Shown: one piece after another, positions 25,581 through 34,102 of the stretch | How positions within the stretch are numbered: position 1 is the first letter of the stretch | Layout of the letters: each line of letters opens with the position of its first letter | Notes under the pieces: generated by a model | Databases searched by the model: none | What the model saw: the letters and a program-made list of their open reading frames with translations, nothing else | What the model was told of the DNA's origin: nothing | From: Actinophytocola sp963727495 | GTDB lineage: Bacteria > Actinomycetota > Actinomycetes > Mycobacteriales > Pseudonocardiaceae | Direction: 5' to 3' | Length of the DNA stretch: 64,000 nucleotides | NCBI GenBank assembly: GCA_963727495.1 | Contig: CAVSGQ010000009.1 | Span: forward strand, 372,001 to 436,000 | Position numbers and translations under genes: made by a program

Positions 25581-28400
25581 CTACTTCCGCAGCATCTTGC
25601 GCAGCACGTACTGCATGATGCCGCCGTTGCGGTAGTAGTCCGCCTCCCCCGGGGTGTCGATGCGGACCACGGCGTCGAAGTCCACGGTCGACCCGTCCTC
25701 GCGAGTGGCCCTGACCGCCACCGTGCGGGGGGTGTCGCCGTCGTCGAGCGCGGTGACACCCGTGACGTCGTAGGTCTCCGTGCCGTTCAGGCCCAGCGAC
25801 TCCGCGCTCTCCCCGGCCGGGAACTGCAGCGGCAGCACGCCCATGCCGATCAGGTTCGACCGGTGGATCCGCTCGAACGACTCGGCGATCACCGCCCGAA
25901 CCCCGAGCAGGGAGGTGCCCTTCGCCGCCCAGTCGCGCGACGAGCCCGACCCGTACTCCTTGCCGGCCAGCACCACCAGCGGCACCCCGGCCTCCGCGTA
26001 CGCCACCGCGGCGTCGTAGATGGTCGCCTGCGCACCGCCGTCGAGGAAGTTGCGGGTGAAGCCGCCCTGCACGTCGTCGAGCAGCAGGTTGCGCAGCCGG
26101 ATGTTCGCGAACGTCCCGCGGATCATCACCTCGTGGTTGCCGCGCCGCGACCCGTAGGAGTTGAAGTCCCGCCGCTCGACCCCGTGCTCGGTGAGGTACC
26201 GGCCGGCGGGGGAGTCCTGCTTGATCGCACCGGCCGGCGAGATGTGGTCGGTGGTCACCGAGTCACCGAGCAGGGCCAGCACCCGCGCGCCGGTCACGTC
26301 GGACACCGGCGCCGGCTCCGCGCCCATGCCCTCGAAGTACGGCGGCTTGCGCACGTACGTCGACTCGGGGTCCCACTCGAACGTGTCACCGGTCGGCGTG
26401 GGCAGCGACCGCCAGCGCTCGTCGCCGGCGAACACGTCCGCGTAGTCGGTGGAGAACATCTCCGAGGAGATCGCCGAGGACACCACGTCCTGGATCTCCT
26501 GCGGCGACGGCCAGATGTCGGCCAGGTACACCGGCTCGCCGTCCGACCCGGTGCCCAGCGGCTCGGTGGCGATGTCCTTGTCCATCGACCCGGCGAGCGC
26601 GTAGGCGACGACCAGCGGCGGCGACGCCAGGTAGTTCATCTTGATGTCCGGGTTGATCCGGCCCTCGAAGTTGCGGTTGCCGGACAGCACCGACACCACC
26701 GCGAGGTCCGCATCGTTGACCGCGGCGGAGATCTCGTCCTGCAGCGGACCGGAGTTGCCGATGCACGTCGTGCAGCCGTATCCGACCAGGTGGAAGCCCA
26801 GCTTCTCCAGGTACGGCAGCAGCCCGGCCCGCTCGTAGTAGTCCATGACCACCTTGGACCCCGGCGCGAGCGTCGTCTTCACCCACGGCTTGCGCTCCAG
26901 CCCCCGCTCGACGGCCTTCTTCGCCAGCAGCGCCGCCCCGATCATCACCGACGGGTTGGACGTGTTCGTGCACGAGGTGATCGCGGCGATCGCGACCGCG
27001 CCGTGGTCGAGCTCGAAGGTCGCGCCGTCCATGCTGACCCGCGTCGGGTTGCTGGCCCGGCCCTCCGCGCCCTCGGCTGCCGAGTGGTAGTCGAACGGCG
27101 TGCCGGCGCCGTTCTCGTCGGTGCCGTAGGCGGGCGCGTCGCTGGCCGGGAACGACTCGTCGGACGCCTCGTCCACGGTGGACGTGCTGCGCGCGGCCGG
27201 CGCGGAGCCGGAGACGTAGTCGCCGAGCACGCCGCGGAAGGCGGGTTTGGCGTCGGCCAGGGCGATCCGGTCCTGCGGCCGCTTCGGCCCGGCGATCGAC
27301 GGCACCACGGTGGACAGGTCCAGCTCGAGTGTCTCGGAGTAGGCGGCCTCCGCGCCCGGGTCGTGCCAGAGGCCCTGCTCCTTCGCGTAGGCCTCGACGA
27401 GCGCCACCTGGTCGGCCGACCGCCCGGTGAACCTGAGGTAGGCGATGGTCTCGCCGTCGATCGGGAAGATCGCGCAGGTGGAGCCGAACTCCGGGCTCAT
27501 GTTGCCGATCGTCGCCCGGTTGGCGAGCGGCACCGCCGACACGCCCGAGCCGTAGAACTCGACGAACTTGCCGACCACGCCGTGCTTGCGCAGCATCTCG
27601 GTGATCGTCAGCACCAGGTCGGTGGCGGTCGCGCCGGCCGGCAGCTCGCCGTTGAGCTTGAACCCGACCACCCGCGGGATCAGCATCGACACCGGCTGGC
27701 CGAGCATCGCGGCCTCCGCCTCGATCCCGCCGACGCCCCAGCCCAGCACCCCCAGGCCGTTGACCATCGTGGTGTGGCTGTCCGTGCCGACCAGCGTGTC
27801 CGGGTAGGCCTGGCCGGCCCGGGTCATCACCACGCGGGCGAGGTGCTCGATGTTCACCTGGTGCACGATCCCGGTCCCCGGCGGCACGACCTTGAACTCG
27901 TCGAACGCGCTCTGCCCCCACCGCAGGAACTGGTAGCGCTCCTTGTTGCGCTGGTACTCCAGGTCGACGTTGCGCTCGAAGGCGTCCGGCCTGCCGAAGA
28001 TGTCCGCGATCACCGAGTGGTCGATGACCAGTTCGGCCGGTGCCAGCGGGTTCACCTTGGACACGTCGCCGCCGAGCTCGGTGACGGCCTCGCGCATCGT
28101 GGCGAGGTCGACCACGCACGGCACGCCGGTGAAGTCCTGCATCACCACGCGGCCGGGGGTGAACTGGATCTCCGTGGACGGTTCGGCGGACGGGTCCCAG
28201 CCGGCGAGCGCGCGGACGTGGTCGCCGGTGATGTTGGTGCCGTCCTCGCTGCGCAGCAGGTTCTCGAGCAGGATCTTCAGGCTGTAGGGAAGGCGCTCTG
28301 ATCCGGTGACGGCGTCAAGCCGGAACACCTCGTGCGAGGCAGCGCCGACGGAAAGCGTGTGGCGGGCGCCGAAGCTGTCCTTGCTTGCTGGTGCGGTCAC
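25581..28400 (-). CDS. acnA: Aconitate hydratase A (aconitase)
   Basis: 939 aa from GTG 28400 (starts MTAPASKDSFGARHTLSVG); an in-frame ATG at 28409 is an alternative. Isomerises citrate to isocitrate in the TCA cycle with a [4Fe-4S] cluster. Cluster cysteines are in ITSCTNTSNPSVMIG and GYGCTTCIGNSGP. DSHTTMVNGLGVLGWGVGGIEAE and the C-terminal swivel GSRRGNHEVMIRG and YGSGSSRDWAAKG are present. An Ala/Ser/Asp-rich insert just before the cluster domain (around STSTVDEASDESFPASD) is usual in actinobacterial enzymes. An AcnR-type operator lies 54 bp upstream. Order matches Rv1475c. Confidence 0.96.
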   Translation of the reverse strand: MTAPASKDSFGARHTLSVGAASHEVFRLDAVTGSERLPYSLKILLENLLRSEDGTNITGDHVRALAGWDPSAEPSTEIQFTPGRVVMQDFTGVPCVVDLATMREAVTELGGDVSKVNPLAPAELVIDHSVIADIFGRPDAFERNVDLEYQRNKERYQFLRWGQSAFDEFKVVPPGTGIVHQVNIEHLARVVMTRAGQAYPDTLVGTDSHTTMVNGLGVLGWGVGGIEAEAAMLGQPVSMLIPRVVGFKLNGELPAGATATDLVLTITEMLRKHGVVGKFVEFYGSGVSAVPLANRATIGNMSPEFGSTCAIFPIDGETIAYLRFTGRSADQVALVEAYAKEQGLWHDPGAEAAYSETLELDLSTVVPSIAGPKRPQDRIALADAKPAFRGVLGDYVSGSAPAARSTSTVDEASDESFPASDAPAYGTDENGAGTPFDYHSAAEGAEGRASNPTRVSMDGATFELDHGAVAIAAITSCTNTSNPSVMIGAALLAKKAVERGLERKPWVKTTLAPGSKVVMDYYERAGLLPYLEKLGFHLVGYGCTTCIGNSGPLQDEISAAVNDADLAVVSVLSGNRNFEGRINPDIKMNYLASPPLVVAYALAGSMDKDIATEPLGTGSDGEPVYLADIWPSPQEIQDVVSSAISSEMFSTDYADVFAGDERWRSLPTPTGDTFEWDPESTYVRKPPYFEGMGAEPAPVSDVTGARVLALLGDSVTTDHISPAGAIKQDSPAGRYLTEHGVERRDFNSYGSRRGNHEVMIRGTFANIRLRNLLLDDVQGGFTRNFLDGGAQATIYDAAVAYAEAGVPLVVLAGKEYGSGSSRDWAAKGTSLLGVRAVIAESFERIHRSNLIGMGVLPLQFPAGESAESLGLNGTETYDVTGVTALDDGDTPRTVAVRATREDGSTVDFDAVVRIDTPGEADYYRNGGIMQYVLRKMLRK

Positions 28401-28453
28401 GTCCAACTCCATCCGGCCTGGTGAACTGTTCGGGAACGACCTCTCGGCGCAAA

Positions 28454-28469
28454 CAGTACGCTTGTCCTG
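28454..28469. promoter_or_regulatory. AcnR-type operator upstream of acnA
   Basis: On the acnA strand the site reads CAGGACAAGCGTACTG, an exact fit to the motif CAGNACnnncGTACTG described for AcnR in corynebacteria and other actinobacteria. It lies in the 98-bp gap between acnA and the divergent VOC gene, 54 bp from the acnA start, so it could affect both. The regulator gene is at 17737-18312. Confidence 0.75.
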
Positions 28470-28498
28470 TATTCGGCGCCAAAAGGGAGGTCCCTCAC

Positions 28499-28864
28499 AT
28501 GCTGCACCACGTCCAGATCGCCGCACCCGCGGGCAGCGAAGATCGGCTGCGGGCGTTCTACACCGGCGCACTCGGCTGGACCGAGCTCGCCAAACCACCG
28601 CTGCTGGCCGCCCGCGGCGGCTGCTGGTTCCGGGTTCCCGGCCGCGGCGGCCCGGACGCGGAACTGCACGTCGGCATCGAGGAGGGTTTCCGGCCGGCGC
28701 GCAAGGCACACCCCGCCTTCGTGGTGGACGTCGACACGATCGCGGACGCCGTGGCGGCCGCCGGTCACCCGGTGCGCTGGGCCGACCCGGCGGAGATCCC
28801 CGGCCGGCGCCGCTTCCACACCGACGACCCGGTGGGCAACCGGCTGGAGTTCCTCGAGGGCTGA
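28499..28864 (+). CDS. VOC (glyoxalase/dioxygenase fold) family protein
   Basis: 121 aa from ATG 28499 with AAAAGGGAGG at 28481-28490. One vicinal-oxygen-chelate module with a repeated beta-alpha-beta pattern: MLHHVQIAAPAGSEDRLRAFYTGALGWTEL and FHTDDPVGNRLEFLEG. Metal-binding candidates are His3/His4, Glu near ELHVGIEEGF, and Glu in RLEFLEG. Function unknown; members include glyoxalases and resistance proteins. Divergent from acnA. Confidence 0.82.
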   Translation: MLHHVQIAAPAGSEDRLRAFYTGALGWTELAKPPLLAARGGCWFRVPGRGGPDAELHVGIEEGFRPARKAHPAFVVDVDTIADAVAAAGHPVRWADPAEIPGRRRFHTDDPVGNRLEFLEG

Positions 28865-28871
28865 GCACGGC

Positions 28872-28904
28872 CGCGGCCCGGCCCCCGAGGGGAGCCGGGC
28901 CGCG
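28872..28904. terminator. Bidirectional terminator-like hairpin
   Basis: CGCGGCCCGGC (28872-28882) and GCCGGGCCGCG (28894-28904) form an 11-bp perfect stem in the 59-bp gap between two convergent genes. No T-tract follows, as is common in very GC-rich actinobacteria. Confidence 0.6.
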
Positions 28905-28923
28905 TCCGGTCGGAATACCGGAG

Positions 28924-30444
28924 CTACGCCTGCGTCACCAGCGTGATGACGTCCTCCGGGGTCAGGTCGCTGATCGCGGACAGACCCAGCTCGGTGTAGG
29001 TCCGCAGCGGGCTGACGTACCACTTGCCGTCGAACTCGGTGGCGACCACGCCGGTGTTCTTCATCAGGCCGGACGCGAGGTTCGTCAGCGCCTTCTGGAG
29101 GTCGGGGCTCATACCGCTGTTGCCCATCTCGGCGGCGAAGTCCTCGGCGCACAGCTTCTGCGTCTGGCCCTCACTCTCGGCGGTGTAGCAGTCGCCGTCC
29201 TTGCGCACCGTGTACTTCTCGCCGTCGGCGACGACCTCGACCTCGGAGAGCATGACCTTCATGCCGCCCGACTCGGCGTCGGTGACGTCCGTCTCCAGCT
29301 TCGTGACCTGCACGTCGGCGGGCGCCGGCGTGGCCATCTCCTCCAGCAGCGCCGGGCCGGCGTCGTGCAGCGCGCCCATCTCGTCCGGCGGCAGCAGCTC
29401 GATCACCCGCTCGACGTCGCTGTTGATCGCGGCCTGCACCATCTCCTTGACCGCGCCGTCGGGGTCGTCGGCACCCTTGTTCGCGATCGGCTCCTTCGGC
29501 CACGGCTTGCCCGCGTCCTGCAGGGCGTAGTCGGCGATCGTGTAGAACAGGCTGGGGTACCACTTGCCGTCCACGTTGACCGTGGCGATGCGGATCGGCT
29601 CGCCGCTGTCCCGGACCACGTCGGCGATGTCCACCTGCTCGTCGGTCGGCTCGGAGTTCACCCCGTCGGGGAACGCGGCGTTCATGAACTCCTCGGTCAG
29701 CGGCAGCTCGTTGATGTCGGAGTGCAGCGAGACCGTGCCGCCGATGAGCTTGGTGATGGTCAGGTGGTCGTTGACCTTCTCCGCGTTCTTCTCGTCGTAC
29801 TTGAGGTTCTTCGCCTCGACCGACGCGCCGTGCAGCTTGTTCGGGTCGGCGTCGGACTTGTAGACCTTCAGCTCCTTGAGCCGGTCGGTCGACTTCGCGT
29901 TGAAGTCGACCAGCAGCGCGGACTCGGCGGGCGTCAGGCTCTCCAGCACGCCGAGCACGTCACCCTGGCTCAGGCTGTTGACCAGGTTCGTCGCCGCCTC
30001 GGTCGGGTTGGCCTTGCCGGCGTCGTCCTGGCTGCTGCGGTTCAGCACGAAGATCGTCGCGGCGACCCCGACCGCGACGACCACGACCGCCGCGATGGCC
30101 CCGATGATCGGGCCGCGGCCGCGCTTCTTCGGCGGCGGCGTGCCCAGCCCGCCGTAGTTCGGCTGCTGCCCGTATCCGGGCTGGTAGCCCGGCTGCTGCA
30201 CGGGCTGCGGGCCGGTCTGGTAGCCGGGCTGCTGCGGGTACCCGCCCTGCTGGGGGTAGCCACCTTGTTGTGGGTAGCCGCCCTGCTGGGGGTAGCCCTG
30301 CTGCGGGTAGCCGCCTTGCTGCGGGTAGCCCGGCTGGGGGTAGCCGCCTTGCTGGGGGTAGCCGCCCTGCGCGGGGAACGGGCCGCTCCCGGGCTGGTTC
30401 GGATCATTCGGCTGCCATGGCCCGCCTGAGCCTGGATAGGTCAC
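28924..30444 (-). CDS. Single-pass membrane protein with Pro/Gln/Tyr-rich cytoplasmic repeats
   Basis: 506 aa from GTG 30444 with GGAGGGG upstream. Residues 1-100 are low-complexity with about eight GGYPQQ units; residues 112-135 form one membrane helix after a KKRGRG stop-transfer stretch; the rest is an external acidic domain with two similar halves, each around a WYVSPL / WYPSLFY motif. Similar designs are found in envelope or kinase-associated proteins of actinobacteria. The repeat tail may drive clustering at the membrane. Overlaps the upstream membrane gene by four bases. Function unknown. Confidence 0.75.
   Translation of the reverse strand: MTYPGSGGPWQPNDPNQPGSGPFPAQGGYPQQGGYPQPGYPQQGGYPQQGYPQQGGYPQQGGYPQQGGYPQQPGYQTGPQPVQQPGYQPGYGQQPNYGGLGTPPPKKRGRGPIIGAIAAVVVVAVGVAATIFVLNRSSQDDAGKANPTEAATNLVNSLSQGDVLGVLESLTPAESALLVDFNAKSTDRLKELKVYKSDADPNKLHGASVEAKNLKYDEKNAEKVNDHLTITKLIGGTVSLHSDINELPLTEEFMNAAFPDGVNSEPTDEQVDIADVVRDSGEPIRIATVNVDGKWYPSLFYTIADYALQDAGKPWPKEPIANKGADDPDGAVKEMVQAAINSDVERVIELLPPDEMGALHDAGPALLEEMATPAPADVQVTKLETDVTDAESGGMKVMLSEVEVVADGEKYTVRKDGDCYTAESEGQTQKLCAEDFAAEMGNSGMSPDLQKALTNLASGLMKNTGVVATEFDGKWYVSPLRTYTELGLSAISDLTPEDVITLVTQA
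30226..30369 (-). repeat. Tandem coding repeat (GGYPQQ units)
   Basis: DNA encoding residues 26-73 of the membrane protein repeats an 18-21-base unit (core complement of GGGTAGCC, CAGCAAGG-type) about eight times. Such runs are prone to slippage, so unit number may vary among strains. Confidence 0.7.
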
Positions 30445-30938
30445 GGTTCCCCTCCTGCGTCTCCGGTCGCGCGTCCGCGCTGCCCGGCGAAGATGCCTAC
30501 GACACCGATCACGGTCAGTACGGACCCGATCAGCATGGTGATCGGGCCGGCTCCGGCGATGCCGAGGCCGACGTCCTCGCCACCGCCTAGGACGGTCGCG
30601 GTACCAGCGATGGTTCCGCAGATAATCGCCAGAATGGTCGAAATCGTTGCGGCCGAGCGGCGAAATCCGAATGCGTAACCGGCGAGACACACCGTGATCG
30701 CGGGGATGATCATCGTCCACGCGTCCAGCGCGACCTCGAGCGGGTTGCCGTCCAGCACCTTGACGGCGCGCAGCACGCTGATCGACTGGTAGCTGTCGCG
30801 CAGCACCTTGCCCGAGACGACCCAGGGCAGGAACGTGCCGGCCGCGATCACCGCGAGGCCGAGGGCCGCGAGGCACGCGGCGCCGATCCCGAGCCGGGTC
30901 GGCGCGCGCGTCTGCGTTCCGGTCGGCACGCGGCTCAT
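30441..30938 (-). CDS. Small integral membrane protein, four helices
   Basis: 165 aa from ATG 30938. Four hydrophobic segments (AACLAALGLAVIAAGTFLPWVV, TMIIPAITVCLAGYAFGF, ISTILAIICGTIAGTATVL, AGPITMLIGSVLTVIGVVGIFAG) separated by short loops, with one external loop of about 30 residues after helix 1. No known family. Four-base overlap with the Pro-rich membrane gene implies a joint role. The 221 bp between it and the NlpC gene contain no clear gene; only weak promoter-like AT-richer sequence near 31010-31070. Confidence 0.7.
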   Translation of the reverse strand: MSRVPTGTQTRAPTRLGIGAACLAALGLAVIAAGTFLPWVVSGKVLRDSYQSISVLRAVKVLDGNPLEVALDAWTMIIPAITVCLAGYAFGFRRSAATISTILAIICGTIAGTATVLGGGEDVGLGIAGAGPITMLIGSVLTVIGVVGIFAGQRGRATGDAGGEP

Positions 30939-31159
30939 GGTTACAGGTCGTGCATCACCGCAGCTCGCGGGGCCGGCAGCGCGACTCTGGGTGGTTCTGC
31001 GGTGTTCCCAGGGGTGAATGTTGTCCACGAGGAACAAGTTTCTGCTGTTACGACTGGTGCACAACGAGGCGAAAGTGGCACAGTGGGTGCGCCGATCGGG
31101 CAGCTCAGCGTGCTGCGGGCGGGAGGGTCGGCCGAGCCGGACGTGGGAGGTAGGGCCCG

Positions 31160-32482
31160 GTGGGAGCAGTGCCGAGACGGCTGGGTGCCGGCCTGCGGGT
31201 GGTCGCCGCGGCCGCCGTGCTCGTCGTGAGCCTCGGGGCGGGCACCGCGATCGCCGTGCCGCCCCCGCCGCCCAACCCCAGCGACGACCAGATCGCCGGC
31301 AGCCGGGCGAAGGCGAACACGCAGGCCACCCGGGTCGGCAGGCTGACCAACCAGGTGGCGCAGGCCGAGGCGCGGCTCGTCCGGCTCCAGTCCGACGTCG
31401 AGCTGAAGATGGAGGACGCCAACAAGGCGCTGGTCGACCTGCAGACCGCGCGGGACGAGGCGCGGCGGGCCAAGGCCGACGCGAACGCGGCGCGGGCCGC
31501 CGCCGATCGCGCGGACCAGGCGATCACCGACGCGCGCAAGGACCTCGACGAGTTCGCCGCCGGCAGCTACAAGCAGGGCAGCACGATCGGGTCGATGTCG
31601 GCCTACATCGGCGCCAGGTCGCCGGAGGACCTGCTCGCCCGGGCACAGCTGCTCAACGCGGTGAGCGACAGCCAGCTCGACGCGCTCGACGGCATGGAGG
31701 TCGCGCGGACCGACAAGGCCAACAAGGACTCGGCCGCCCGCGCCGCGCTCGCGCTCGCCAACCAGAAGGAGGACCAGGCCCAGGCGGCGAAGGTGGCGGC
31801 GGACGCGGCCACCGCGGCGGCCCGGCAGGCGCAGCGCGACGGCGTCGCGGCGGCGAAGCGGCTGCAGGGGCGGAAGGCGTCCGCGGAGGCGCAGCTGACC
31901 GAGGCGCAGTCGGCGGTCAGCGGCCTGGAGAACCAGCGCCGGCGCTACCAGGACTGGCTCGCGGCCAAGCAGCGCGAGGACGCGCTGCTCGCCCAGCAGG
32001 CCGCCAACGGTGGCGGCGGTGGTGGCGGTGGCGGCGGGGCCGCCGCCCCGCCGCCGTCGGGCGGCTCGGTGCGCTCGGTGATCGACCGGGCGCTGTCCCA
32101 GCTCGGCATGCCGTACGCGTGGGGTGGCGGCAACGCCTACGGCCCCACCCGCGGCATCCGCGACGGCGGCATCGCCGACCTGTTCGGCGACTACGACAAG
32201 ATCGGTTTCGACTGCTCGGGCCTGATGATCTACGCGTTCGCCGCGGCGGGCTACCGGCTGCCGCACTACAGCGGCTACCAGGCGCGGGCCGGTCGGCAGG
32301 TGCCGCTGAGCCAGAAGGCGCCGGGAGACATGCTGTTCTGGGCGACCGGCGGCCGGATCCACCACGTCGCGCTCTACATCGGCAACGAGCAGATGGTGGA
32401 GGCGCCGTACTCGGGATCGCACGTGCGGATCGCCTCGGTGCGCTACGGCGGCATCGTGCCGTACGTGACCAGGCTCCTCTGA
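31160..32482 (+). CDS. Secreted NlpC/P60 peptidoglycan endopeptidase (RipA-like)
   Basis: 440 aa from GTG 31160 (GGGAGG upstream). A signal peptide (VVAAAAVLVVSLGAGTAIA) precedes a long Ala/Gln-rich coiled coil (about residues 45-275), a poly-Gly hinge, and a C-terminal NlpC/P60 domain with Cys in FDCSGLMIYAF and His in HHVALYIGNE. The family cuts the D-Glu to m-DAP bond. The coiled coil probably blocks the active site until activation, as in RipA. Order NlpC - moxR - DUF58 - VWA equals Rv1477-Rv1481; M. tuberculosis has two NlpC genes here, this window one. Confidence 0.91.
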   Translation: MGAVPRRLGAGLRVVAAAAVLVVSLGAGTAIAVPPPPPNPSDDQIAGSRAKANTQATRVGRLTNQVAQAEARLVRLQSDVELKMEDANKALVDLQTARDEARRAKADANAARAAADRADQAITDARKDLDEFAAGSYKQGSTIGSMSAYIGARSPEDLLARAQLLNAVSDSQLDALDGMEVARTDKANKDSAARAALALANQKEDQAQAAKVAADAATAAARQAQRDGVAAAKRLQGRKASAEAQLTEAQSAVSGLENQRRRYQDWLAAKQREDALLAQQAANGGGGGGGGGGAAAPPPSGGSVRSVIDRALSQLGMPYAWGGGNAYGPTRGIRDGGIADLFGDYDKIGFDCSGLMIYAFAAAGYRLPHYSGYQARAGRQVPLSQKAPGDMLFWATGGRIHHVALYIGNEQMVEAPYSGSHVRIASVRYGGIVPYVTRLL

Positions 32483-32486
32483 CCGG

Positions 32487-32929
32487 TCACGCCAGCAGGT
32501 GGTGGACCTCCGTCCGGACCTGGGCGGGATCGTCGTGGTGCGGTCCGTAGACCTCCCAGCGCGGGCCGGCGCGCCGCCGCCCGTGCGCCGCGCACCAGGC
32601 GACGGCGGCCAGGTGCGCGCCGTCCAGGCCCGCGTACGGGCCCGGTGCACGGTCGTCGCCACCAACCCGGCGGGCAGCGCCGAGGCCACCACCCGCCCGG
32701 TGAGCGGGCGCGGCCGGGACAGCTCGACGCCGACCTCGACGCGCGGCACGTCGTCGAGGTACAGCATGACGTTGGGGCAGCCGCGGTCGATCCCGCCGGC
32801 CCGAAGGCACGCCCACACCTCGTCGAGCAGCCGTCCCCACAGGGTCGGGAACTCCCGCCACGACGTGGTCGCGGCGACCACCGCGGTCGGGCGGGCCGTG
32901 ACCTCGGCGACGGTCACCTCGTAGCTCAT
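32487..32929 (-). CDS. GyrI-like/effector-binding domain protein, interrupted by a frameshift
   Basis: From ATG 32929 (GAGGAGGGG upstream): SYEVTVAEVTARPTAVVAATTSW...RVEVGVELSRPRPLTGRVVASALPAGLVATTVHR. It then needs a one-base shift near 32636-32648 to GPYAGLDGAHLAAVAWC and RAGPRWEVYGPHHDDPAQV, ending at 32487. Together they make a single SOUL/GyrI-like small-molecule-binding domain of about 147 aa without a DNA-binding part. One missing G in the GGG/CCC run accounts for it. Convergent with the NlpC gene, four bases apart. Confidence 0.75.
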
Positions 32930-33031
32930 GTCCCCTCCTCGGGGGCACCGTACGGCAAGTTCACAGCGGTCATACCGACCGTCGGGTTCGCTGGCACCCG
33001 GGGGAACCTGACGCTGCACAAGGAGGTTGGA

Positions 33032-34102
33032 GTGACCGAGCCGGCTGAGTCGGTGAACGGATCCGGGTCGGAAGCCAGTACACCCGCCCGCGACGCCCAG
33101 CTGCTCGAGCGCACCGTGTTCGAGGTCAAACGGGTCATCGTCGGGCAGGACCGGCTCGTCGAGCGGATGCTCGTCGGCCTGCTGTCCAAGGGCCACCTGC
33201 TGCTCGAGGGCGTGCCCGGCGTGGCCAAGACGCTCGCCGTGGAGACCTTCGCGGACGTCGTCGGCGGGTCGTTCACCCGCGTGCAGTTCACCCCGGACCT
33301 CGTCCCCGCCGACATCCTCGGCACGCGCATCTACCGGCAGGGCAGCGAGAAGTTCGACGTCGAGCTGGGGCCGGTGGTGGCCAACTTCGTGCTCGCCGAC
33401 GAGATCAACCGGGCGCCGGCCAAGGTGCAGTCCGCCATGCTCGAGGTGATGGCCGAGCGGCACGTCTCGATCGGCGGCCAGACGTTCCCGATGCCCGACC
33501 CGTTCCTCGTCCTCGCGACGCAGAACCCGATCGAGAACGAGGGCGTCTACCCGCTGCCCGAGGCGCAGCGCGACCGTTTCCTGTTCAAGATCATCGTCGA
33601 CTACCCGACCGCCGAGGAGGAACGGGAGATCGTCTACCGGATGGGCGTGACGCCGCCGGAGCCGCAGCAGGTGCTCAGCCCCGCCGAGCTGGTCCGCCTG
33701 CAGGAGGTCGCCTCCCGCGTCTTCGTCCACCACGCGCTCGTCGACTACACCGTCCGCGTGGTGCTGGCCACCCGCACGCCGATGGAGCACGGCCTGTCCG
33801 ACGTGGCGGGCTGGGTCGCCTACGGCGCCTCGCCGCGGGCGAGCCTGGGCATCGTGGCGGCATCCCGGGCGCTCGCGCTGATCCGCGGCCGCGACTACGT
33901 GCTCCCGCAGGACGTGGTCGACGTCGTCCCGGACGTGCTGCGCCACCGGCTCGTGCTGTCCTACGACGCGCTGGCCGACGGCGTGCCGCTGGACCACATC
34001 ATCGCCCGGGTGCTGCAGACCGTGCCGTTGCCGCAGGTCTCCGCCCGGCCCCAGTCGGGTGGGGTGCAGCCGCCGCCGGTCGGGGTGGCCGGCAGGCCGT
34101 GA
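33032..34102 (+). CDS. moxR: MoxR family AAA+ ATPase
   Basis: 356 aa from GTG 33032 with AGGAGG upstream. Variant Walker A GVPGVAKTLAVE, Walker B LADEINRAPAKVQ, sensor VLATQNPIENEGVYPLPEAQRDRF; all core parts of the MoxR clade are present. MoxR ATPases act as chaperones that insert or activate metal/VWA proteins. Stop codon overlaps the DUF58 gene by four bases, and VWA follows, the standard MoxR-DUF58-VWA module (Rv1479-Rv1481). Confidence 0.93.
   Translation: MTEPAESVNGSGSEASTPARDAQLLERTVFEVKRVIVGQDRLVERMLVGLLSKGHLLLEGVPGVAKTLAVETFADVVGGSFTRVQFTPDLVPADILGTRIYRQGSEKFDVELGPVVANFVLADEINRAPAKVQSAMLEVMAERHVSIGGQTFPMPDPFLVLATQNPIENEGVYPLPEAQRDRFLFKIIVDYPTAEEEREIVYRMGVTPPEPQQVLSPAELVRLQEVASRVFVHHALVDYTVRVVLATRTPMEHGLSDVAGWVAYGASPRASLGIVAASRALALIRGRDYVLPQDVVDVVPDVLRHRLVLSYDALADGVPLDHIIARVLQTVPLPQVSARPQSGGVQPPPVGVAGRP

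Noticed and set aside
30226..30369. Regular repeats resembling a CRISPR array
   Set aside because: The units are in frame and encode GGYPQQ repeats; no unique spacers or cas genes.
28306..30429. Long open frame on the plus strand opposite the Pro-rich membrane gene
   Set aside because: Composition is Val/Arg/Leu/Gly-biased without domains; the complement has a ribosome site, repeats and a membrane helix and is the real gene.
30941..33997. Thousand-codon frame on the complement across the NlpC, GyrI-like and moxR region
   Set aside because: Only the short stretch starting at 32929 has real protein signal; the remainder is antisense to NlpC and moxR.
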